A stretch of 64,000 bases of DNA from Prosapia bicincta. Lineage: Eukaryota; Arthropoda; Insecta; Hemiptera; Cercopidae. Below are positions 57,389-64,000 of this stretch, one piece after another; position 1 is the first letter of the stretch, and each line of letters opens with the position of its first letter. The stretch lies in assembly GCA_036971475.1 (NCBI GenBank), contig JBAIZL010000028.1, forward strand, positions 620,001-684,000, given 5' to 3'. A program made the position numbers and the translations under genes. Below the pieces are notes generated by a model. It ran no database searches, was not told the DNA's origin, and worked only from the letters and a program-made list of their open reading frames with translations.

Positions 57389-58486
57389 ACATCCCTCCAT
57401 GGGTAATACGAATGCCAAAATTTGACTTCTCATTGTCCAGGTACCTAAAACACAATACTCCTGACGTTATTTTTCGTCAGGAGTTTTTGCAGATCCAACT
57501 AACTCACCAACATACTGTGACTATATTCATAGATGGTTCAAAACTGGACAATGGGATAGGTTGTGCGTTTTATATGGAAGGACAAACCTTCACTTATGGA
57601 TTACCCTCAGCCTCCAGCGTTTTTACAGCAGAACTTTATGCAATTTTCCAAGCTTTAAGATCAATTCCGTCTGCAACATCTAAATATCTTGTATGTTCCG
57701 ATTCCAAAAGTGCTCTCCAGGCTATTCAGGAAATTTATACTAAGAACCCATTAGTTGGAGACATCTTGTGCTCAATACACAGGCTCCAATTACGGGGTAT
57801 CGAGGTGTCATTTCTCTAAGTGCCTGGTCACTGCGGAATATTTGGAAACACTAAAGTAGATGAAGGAGCAAAATTAGCTACAAGTATGGTACCATCGACA
57901 CAACGTGTAATGGCATCAGATTTTGTATGCAATGTTAAAACTATACTATTCTCTGTGTGGAATGAAGAATGGCAAAATGTACATAGAAACAAGCTGAGGG
58001 ACATAAAAAATACCGTCCGACCATGGAGGACATCTGTTCGTTGGAATCGTAGGGAGGAAGTGGTGGTTACTCGACTTCGCATCGGCCACTCTTTGTTAAC
58101 GCATGGATGGTTGATGCGACATGAGGATCCACCACTATGTCTGTTTTGTAGAAGCAATATTACAATCAAGCATATCCTGCTTGATTGTGGTGAGTTGAGC
58201 GATTTGTATGTACGTTACGATCTTCGAGGTAGTTTAAAGGTGGTTTTAAGGGACGATGTCACTGCTATTGACCGTGTCATCGCTTTCTTACACCACCTGA
58301 ATCTATTTAATAATATTTAAATTATGTATAATTTTAGTTTCTTTCGTTTAGTTACAATTAGTATTAAAAATTTATTTTATTTTATATTGTTTAGTGGGTT
58401 AGATTTATTTTGAAATAATTATTTAAAATAAAACTTTAGTTAGGCGATGAAAACCTTGATAGGTTTTTCGCCTGAAAAAAAAAAAT
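57389..58486 (+). mobile_element. Jockey LINE, 5'-truncated copy (RNase H end)
   Basis: Shares the sequence of the LINE at 11004-15846, from its CATCCCTCCATGGGT near 15091 to its end (TAGGTTTTTCGCCTGAAAAA). It carries the RNase H region that the longer copy has lost. An extra segment of about 32 bp (AATACGAATGCCAAAATTTG onward, 57404-57436) interrupts the match just after the junction. No target duplication is evident. Confidence 0.88.
57430..58320 (+). pseudogene. Jockey ORF2 C-terminus: RNase H and tail, one stop
   Basis: The open part to 57819 has TVTIFIDGSKLDNGIG (first catalytic Asp), TAELYAIFQALRSIPSATSK (Glu) and LVCSDSKSALQAI (second Asp). After a single TAA at 57817-57819, the same frame goes on at 57820 as VPGHCGIFGNTKVDEGAKLA (PGHxGxxGNxxxDxxAK, the last conserved RNase H block). 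The tail has RIGHSLLTHGWLMRHEDPPLC and LFCRSNITIKHILLDC (a C-x-x-C-like and H-x3-L-x-x-C tail typical of LINE ORF2 ends), and a stop at 58318-58320. Except for that one stop, this is the better-preserved copy of the domain. Confidence 0.87.
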
Positions 58487-59564
58487 ATGTGAGTGTTACA
58501 CATTATAAGTCGTGGAAGCACCTACCACATGCAAGGTAAAATAGATTAAAATAGCACCTCAATGAAAGCTGAAATCACGAGTTTAACTTTATTGAATGTA
58601 CGTAAAAATAAATTGGGAAAACTATGTTCCAATATTTTATTTGAAATATTGCATATCAAAAAACAAGACCGCTCCTATATATCGAATAAGCGATATTTTA
58701 TTGTAATTATAAAGAAATATGCACTGATCTGATTTATAAGATGTGGTAAGTTTTATGTTTACAAATACTGCTGTTTGTCGTGTCCGTTTGTAGCGTTTGC
58801 ATCGAACTGTGGTTAGAGGGTTGTTATTGCCATTCGCCAATTGACAATTGGTAACTAGCTAAGGCGATAATGTTTTGGGTTAGTCCAGTCCACAGGTAAG
58901 TGTCAGTAGTGAGCGTCTAACACAATTAATTAGTATCTTGGCTTAAGTATTAGTATCTTTAATTTTCAAAGATTTTCTTGTGAATTGATACATTTTATAT
59001 TTTATTATACCTATTTTTACCTTATACTTTATTACTTACCTTTTATCTTCCAAGCCATTTTAAATTGTTGTACTTATAAGTAAATACTGGGTATAGATCA
59101 TGCTTTATTGTTACTGTACATAACGTACGGGAGAAGAAACAGAAATTTTATTGTTTTGACAGGGAAAATCGGGAAATATGAAAATTCAGAAATTTGAAAA
59201 TTATAACAATGGCCACCCTGTTGTGCTTTGTATGTTATTGAGAATTTAGAGAAAGGTTGATTTACAAATAGTGCAAATTGGATTAATTTCAAATTCCAGC
59301 CTAATAATATTTTTATATTATAGATATTAATGATTTTAAATTAGATAAGTGTTTAAAATATTAAAAATAAAATTAAAACGTGTCAGAGGGAAAGTGAATA
59401 GAGTTATCTGATATTGTGGTTAGGGGGTTTTCTATAGATTTGGCGTATTACTGGGATGATACTACCCATTATCTCGGTTCTGAAAGGTTGCATTCAGGAG
59501 GGTTTTATTTATTTTTAACCTAGTATTGTTTATTTTGTAAAATTAATTTTGTAAAATTTTTTAG
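58487..59564. other. intron DNA without a recognisable feature
   Basis: AT-rich remainder of the large LARP4 intron. Nothing supported. Confidence 0.45.
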
Positions 59565-59677
59565 CATCACCAAATGTTCAAGTGGATGAAGAAGGCCAAA
59601 AGGTTCGACCAAACCATAAACGTTGCATAGTTATCCTACGAGAAATTTCAGACAGTACACCATTAGAAGAAGTTAAG
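59565..59677 (+). CDS. Larp4: LARP4 exon: end of the La motif and first strand of the RRM
   Basis: Encodes [20 protein letters not shown], then [18 protein letters not shown]. The first half is the C-terminal end of the La motif and the interdomain linker (VQVDE-x-G-x-KVRP-x-HKRC in vertebrate LARP4). CIVILREI is the first beta strand (RNP2-like) of the RRM. It enters in phase 1 (G|CA, Ala) and leaves in phase 0 (GTTAAG|GTAAAT). Intact, with no substitution at the recognisable positions. Confidence 0.96.
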
Positions 59678-60590
59678 GTAAATAGCATTAGCCATTGATT
59701 TATCCCTTAGTTTTAAAATTCAAGACTTATTTATATAATTGACCTTTAATGCTGGGTTTTGTTATTCAAATCAGTATCAATGGTTTTAAAAAAAGTTTAC
59801 CGAAATTTTATTTTTTGTTTTAACCCTTTGATTCACGTACCAGTATGTGAGATCGAGCTACAGTCAGGGAGAGCATTTCCCCTGAACATGTGTACTGCAC
59901 AGAGTACATAGTCACCATTATTTTCTGTCCAAAGTCTATGGGTTTTCTAGTGCATTTACAGATCTTTTTGAAGATTGAAGTACCTCACAATGAATAGGCG
60001 ATTAAATAATGAAACCGTTTTTTTGTGCCCAAAGTCTGTGGATTTCCCATGTGTTTACAGATAGTTTCGAAGTTTGTGCGGTATTTTACAATGAATAAGT
60101 ATTTTACAAAAAAAAGATTAACAGATAGTTTTTAGAAATTATCAGTAAACGTAAGGTAAAGTTTGGTTAACATGACAAAATAAGGAAATAAAAAAAATAT
60201 TAACAATTACTATGATTTAAAAACTTATAGAAAAATTAAGAAAAAAATTAGAAAACAAAAAAAGTGTAAAAATCTTTCAAAAATATGTTGCCTCCAAGAG
60301 TCATATCACGGGTCCATCCAGGCACATGTTACTAATCAAAGGGTTAAACATAGTTTTAAAAAAAATTAATTTTATATTAGTACTAATAAACAGGTTTAGA
60401 TCAATAATTTTTTCCTGTATAAAACTCGTTTTAATTTTGGGGATACAGCTAGTTAGTTTTTAATAATTCTTTATATAATCTCTTATGTTTTATTTCTATG
60501 TTAAATGTTTCTTTTTGAATATTTCAGAGTAAGTTTTTAATCCTTAATATGTAGGCCTACATAGCCATATTTTATTTTGGTTTGTTTCAG
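59678..60590 (+). other. LARP4 intron
   Basis: 913-bp intron, donor GTAAAT, acceptor TTTGTTTCAG. More than half of it is a TTAA-flanked MITE (59824-60343). Confidence 0.75.
59824..60343. mobile_element. piggyBac-type MITE
   Basis: TTAA at 59820-59823 and 60344-60347. Inverted ends CCCTTTGATT and AATCAAAGGG. The 520-bp body has no ORF and includes a directly repeated segment of about 85 bp (CCAAAGTCTATGGGTTTTCT near 59940 and CCAAAGTCTGTGGATTTCCC near 60031, each running to CAATGAATA). Confidence 0.85.
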
Positions 60591-60731
60591 GCTATATTTT
60601 CTGGCAAAGGGTGTCCTAGATTTATATCATGTGAATTTGCGCACAATAATTCATGGTATATAACTTTTGAAAATGACGAAGATGCTCAAAAGGCGTATAG
60701 GTATTTAAGAGAAGAAGTTAGAGAATTCCAG
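60591..60731 (+). CDS. Larp4: LARP4 exon: body of the RRM
   Basis: Encodes [20 protein letters not shown], then [20 protein letters not shown] and EEVREFQ. This is the middle of the LARP4 RRM: a helix-like start, [15 protein letters not shown] as the RNP1-like strand, and [13 protein letters not shown] as the second helix. Both ends are in phase 0 (CAG|GCT and CCAG|GTATTT). The family RRM is atypical, with few of the usual RNP1 aromatics, and this exon follows that pattern. An ORF start at 60582 is an artefact of reading into the acceptor. Confidence 0.97.
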
Positions 60732-61639
60732 GTATTTTTTTTTTTAAACTACAGTAATAGCAAAATGCTAGTGCCCTTGAACACCAGGTAAGCTTACACA
60801 GGGAGAGGATTACGATGGGTGGTTTATTCCTTCCGATGCTCTATTTATTACTCACCTAGTGCTACTTCTTTGATCAAACTATAATTTTTAAAATTTGATA
60901 ACACCTCAGAAAGTTTATCACAAATTAATTCTGCACATCATTAGGAGAAAATTGATACCAAACAATGTATACTTTATTGTCACTGTTCATGAGGGGGTTA
61001 CATAAAATAAAAACACTGTAAAAACGCTGAAGGAAAACACTACTTAATACGTTAAATTACTATAATTACTGAAGTGAATCATGGGTTGTTTGGTATCATT
61101 TTCCTTATAACTTTAAGTAGAATCAACATTTATTAACTATTTTTAGTTAAAATTACAACTTAAAAAGTTAGAGCTTGGTTAGAAGATACCACTAAATGGC
61201 CAATGGGGTATAAGTACGCCTGATCTCGGTTCTGTCCTAATCCTCTGAGCTCGTAAGGGTGAGTGTGCATGTGTGCGAAGGAAACTAAACTGGTGTCCAA
61301 ATGCATTCACGTTTTACTATTGGTATAAGATAGATTAAAAGTATTTTAGTATTTTATTATTGTGCAATTTGATATTATTTGTTAAATAGTTGAAATTTTA
61401 TTATGAGAATTTAACTATTCTCATTTAGCTCATGAATATTGTTTGGTAGCTAACTTTATTTTGGCTGTAGTAAATGAGATAATGCTAATTTAATCCCACA
61501 TTAAAAAAAAATTACAGTGGATATTAAACAAGTAGTAAACACAATGTGAAAACTTGATTTAGACAAATTGGTCTTTATAGAAAAAATAGGCTAGTAGAAA
61601 TTTTTCTTTGAAAATAATTTTGTGTTTTTTTAAGTGCTT

Positions 61640-61760
61640 GGAGTAGCTCTGAGGAAAGCGACATCGTTGCCGAAACTAGTCTGTTGTGAATTAGAGCGTT
61701 TGTTTATTAAAAACAAACTTTTTGTGATTTTTGAGTCAACTATTTTGATTTTTACTGTTG
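61640..61760 (+). repeat. hammerhead-like retroelement end
   Basis: CTCTGAGGAAAGCGACATCG then TTGCCGAAACTAGTC: a CUGANGA-type string (CTGAGGA), helix GCGAC/GTTGC around ATC, GAAA, and the self-complementary ACTAGT followed by C. This is the same layout as the 3343-3388 core, again with extra unpaired bases before stem II, but the flanks do not form a convincing stem I. No nuclease is nearby. Confidence 0.35.
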
Positions 61761-62102
61761 TGAATAGTTCTCACTAGCTAAGCTTTAATTAACTACATAT
61801 TTTTAAGAAACTTGAGAAAAACCATTAGTTTTAATTGCACCGGCTTTAAAAAAAAAGTTAAAGTTGTTGAAGAAGATGGGAACTTGAGATTTGGGGAGAA
61901 TTCAGTAAATTTAATTTTAACCATATGATTAATATACTCAAAACATATGAAAGGATATGACGTTTGTATTACTTGTCAGTATATAACCCAATAATTCGAG
62001 CGAAGTTTGGAAAGTTCTAAGACAGGACCCGTCATTACTTGATGATTTGCCGAATAAGCACTGGAGTAGCAAGGGAATTACAAATACAAAGTAAACTGTA
62101 TT

Positions 62103-62478
62103 GCGTTCATCTAGTTTGGTGTGGTAGCCAGTTGAGTGCTGGTCTGCGTTTATCTAGTTTGGTGTGGTAGCCAGTTGAGTGCTGGTCTGCGTTCATCTAG
62201 TTTGGGGTGGTAGCCAGTTGAGTGCTGGTCTGCGTCCATCTAGTTTGGGGTGGTAGCCAGTTGAGTGCTGGTCTGCGTTCATCTAGTTTGGGGTGGTAGC
62301 CAGTTGAGTGCTGGTCTGCGTTCATCTAGTTTGGTGTGGTAGCCAGTTGAGTGCTGGTCTGCGTTTATCTAGTTTGGTGTGGTAGCCAGTTGAGTGCTGG
62401 TCTGCGTTTATCTAGTTTGGTGTGGTAGCCAGTTGAGTGCTGGTCTGCGTCCATCTAGTTTGGTGTGGTAGCCAGTTG
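62103..62478. repeat. 43-bp minisatellite, about 9 copies
   Basis: The unit TAGTTTGGTGTGGTAGCCAG-TTGAGTGCTGGTCTGCGTTC-ATC repeats every 43 bp from 62112. Variants are GTGTGG/GGGTGG and TTCATC/TTTATC/TCCATC. It lies in a LARP4 intron. Confidence 0.97.
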
Positions 62479-62519
62479 AAAATGACATTTTTTAAATTGG
62501 GTAATCATTGTTTTATGGA

Positions 62520-62770
62520 TATGACGGAAACCAAAAATGCCTTCTTCACAATGGCTCGCTCTACATTCACCTCGACTGGAAAAAACCATGGCAAAGTAAA
62601 TGTTGATGATTTTTTTCTATTCTACTAGTACTGTGCATCTTGAATTAATGCCTAGAGGACAGACAGTTAATTGGGAATATTGTAATTGTGTAAAATGCAC
62701 TGTTTATCATGCTTTTTCTGAGGAAACAAGAGTTTTATCTACATAAAGCAAAAATTCTGCTTTATATTTG
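62520..62770 (+). pseudogene. mariner transposase fragment
   Basis: Shifted frames give MARSTFTSTGKNHGKVNVDD, then VHLELMPRGQTVNWEYCN. The second matches the mariner segment between the first and second catalytic Asp residues (compare IDWVPEGQTVNQHYC in the 52.7-kb copy) and fits a different subfamily. Short and without terminal repeats. Confidence 0.6.
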
Positions 62771-63306
62771 ATAAAGCGTATACACACTCTAAATTCTTCA
62801 AATTTCTAAATAATCTTTTGTATTTGCTATTTATTTTTTACTGATTTTATTTTTGGTGCTCTCTTTATTTTATAATAAAGATTAATACAAATATAAAACT
62901 TATTTATATTTGATTTTACATAGATATTAAAAGAAATACTCCACTGTATTGATTATCTGTAACGAACAAGAAGAGTGATTATTTTGTCAGTACTATGAAA
63001 ATACTACTTTGTATTTGACTTGACATCGCTAGGGTCAAATCATGATTTAGAGCTCTCTGCTTTAATGCTGCTCTTAAATCATTGCTTTAATTTGAATTAG
63101 GCCACTAAATATTTTCAAGATAATGTTATAACAATGAAGTAGTCATTTATATGTATTATTTGTAATAATAATACCAGTTGTTTTACCAATAAATGTAAAA
63201 TGTACTCTATATTTATTATATTATTATGCGTATAATTAGTTATAAATTAATTAACACTTAAAAATATAATTTAGAGTTATTTACTCACTATATATGTTTG
63301 TTTTAG

Positions 63307-63540
63307 GGTAAGCCTATAATGGCACGAATAAAAGCTAAGCCCATGAACAGGCTTCCTATTCCACCTGTTGGTGCTGCAATTGGAACCATGAAAAATGGTT
63401 ACAGAACACCTCCTGCAGCTGCAACTGCTCCTGTATTTGATCCTTCTACAGCCTATCAAACAACACAACATCGGTTTCTCTATACAAATGGCAGTTCATT
63501 ACCTCCGAGTGTCAACTATGGTAATCAAGTTCAGATATAT
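63307..63540 (+). CDS. Larp4: LARP4 exon: end of the RRM and start of the C-terminal region
   Basis: Encodes GKPIMARIKAKPMNRLPIPP, then VGAAIGTMKNGYRTPPAAAT, APVFDPSTAYQTTQHRFLYT and NGSSLPPSVNYGNQVQIY. GKPIMARIKA is the last strand of the LARP4 RRM, almost invariant in the family. What follows is the Pro/Ala/Tyr/Gln-rich region that in LARP4 proteins is disordered and linked to RACK1 and PABP contacts. Both ends are in phase 0 (TTTTAG|GGT, ATATAT|GTAAGT). The gene continues beyond the window; the remaining C-terminus and 3' UTR are not seen. Confidence 0.96.
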
Positions 63541-63686
63541 GTAAGTATAATGCTTCGTAAACAAAATTTTAAACCTTTATTGTAACTACAAGCAATTATT
63601 TCAACAAAAGTAATAAAATATAATTGAGATAATTGAATTTGATAGTTGAAATTGTGATAACTTCAAACAAATTAACTTGAAATTAA

Positions 63687-64000
63687 CCCATTCGCTTACA
63701 ATGACGGCGATCCGCCGTCGCGACCCAGTGTGCCATTCTGTGAAGCGACGGTGAATCGCCGTCCTCCAATATAACTCATTTGTGTCGAGTTAGTTCTCAG
63801 TAAATCCAATAGATCGCATATGCATCTTAATCTACAGGCTTTGTACTTTCCAATGGTAGTATTTTTATCTTCTTTGGACTGTCCGTTCTATAAATAATTA
63901 CGTTTTATCTGGCGACCGATCAGCTGACATTGTCTGTGATGTTGTGTTTACGTCGTAGTTGTGTGAGATATGTTTATAAGCTAACCAAATTGTATTTAAT
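63687..64000. mobile_element. start of a piggyBac-like element
   Basis: TTAA at 63683-63686 is followed by CCCATTCGCTTACAATGACG, then the hairpin GACGGCGATCCGCCGTC and a partial copy, ACGGTGAATCGCCGTCC. The TTAACCC start matches the other TTAA-type elements in the window. The element runs out of the window, so its other end and any coding sequence are not seen. Confidence 0.55.

Larger units (their letters stand above)
52613..59564 (+). other. LARP4 intron loaded with mobile elements
   Basis: 6,952-bp intron, donor GTAAGG, acceptor AATTTTTTAG. It contains, left to right, a mariner (52735-54054, opposite strand), a piggyBac (54455-55763), a mariner fragment (about 56930-57388) and a Jockey 3' fragment (57389-58486). 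The stretches 55768-56929 and 58487-59564 show no recognisable feature. Confidence 0.8.
60732..63306 (+). other. LARP4 intron with repeats
   Basis: 2,575-bp intron, donor GTATTT, acceptor TTTGTTTTAG. It carries a Penelope-like or hammerhead-like end (61640-61760), a 43-bp minisatellite (62103-62478) and a mariner fragment (62520-62770). The rest is plain AT-rich DNA. Confidence 0.7.

Noticed and set aside
1..64000. tRNA, rRNA or other standard RNA genes
   Set aside because: I looked for tRNA box A/B patterns and rRNA-like blocks and saw none convincing; a covariance search would be decisive.

Overview
The window looks like AT-rich intronic and intergenic DNA from an arthropod, most likely an insect. 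There are no bacterial features such as Shine-Dalgarno sites or operons. Coding blocks are split by GT/AG introns, and most of the length is decayed transposable elements (TEs) of families common in insect genomes: Jockey and RLE-type LINEs, Penelope-like elements, mariner, piggyBac, pogo/Tigger and hAT. I cannot name the species; a hemipteran is possible but unproven.

Host gene. One cellular gene is recognisable: a La-related protein 4 gene (LARP4/Larp4B), on the + strand. Six exons lie at 46483-46588, 48664-48849, 52476-52612, 59565-59677, 60591-60731 and 63307-63540, and the gene runs past the right edge. All junctions are GT/AG and all phases agree. The exons give about 305 residues covering the La motif and the following RRM. 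A GC-richer block with a good splice donor at 18513 could be an upstream non-coding first exon, but this is speculative.

Layout. 1-878: 41-bp satellite array, entering from outside the window. 1063-2375: palindromic Penelope-like ends. 3060-5930: a LINE with a restriction-like endonuclease, interrupted by a Penelope-like element (3257-4405). 5990-10724: fragments of Penelope, Jockey and a Tc1/mariner-superfamily transposase. 11004-15846: a nearly full-length Jockey-type LINE with RNase H, bounded by a perfect 13-bp target-site duplication. 16037-16869: a third Penelope-like element. 19733-23872: a 4.1-kb nested palindrome with roughly 2-kb arms and no coding sequence, followed by a small relative with the same type of ends (24421-25194). 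26508-26735: a 59-bp tandem array. 26827-31354: a second, unrelated Jockey element (minus strand). 31905-36780: a pogo-like MITE with a hAT insertion, a second pogo-like MITE and a decayed transposase. 38180-39615: a 46-bp minisatellite followed by an unrecognised decayed coding block. 42718-45522: a Tigger element and a piggyBac relic. 46483 onward: LARP4, whose introns carry a nearly complete mariner, an internally deleted piggyBac, a mariner fragment joined to a Jockey fragment, a TTAA-flanked MITE, three tandem arrays and the start of another piggyBac-like element.

The most unusual items are the multi-level palindrome with its small relative, and a hammerhead-ribozyme-like fold that overlaps the last codons and stop of a Penelope-like ORF. 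Apart from the six LARP4 exons, every coding block seen is broken. All homology calls come from motif recognition by eye, not database search.
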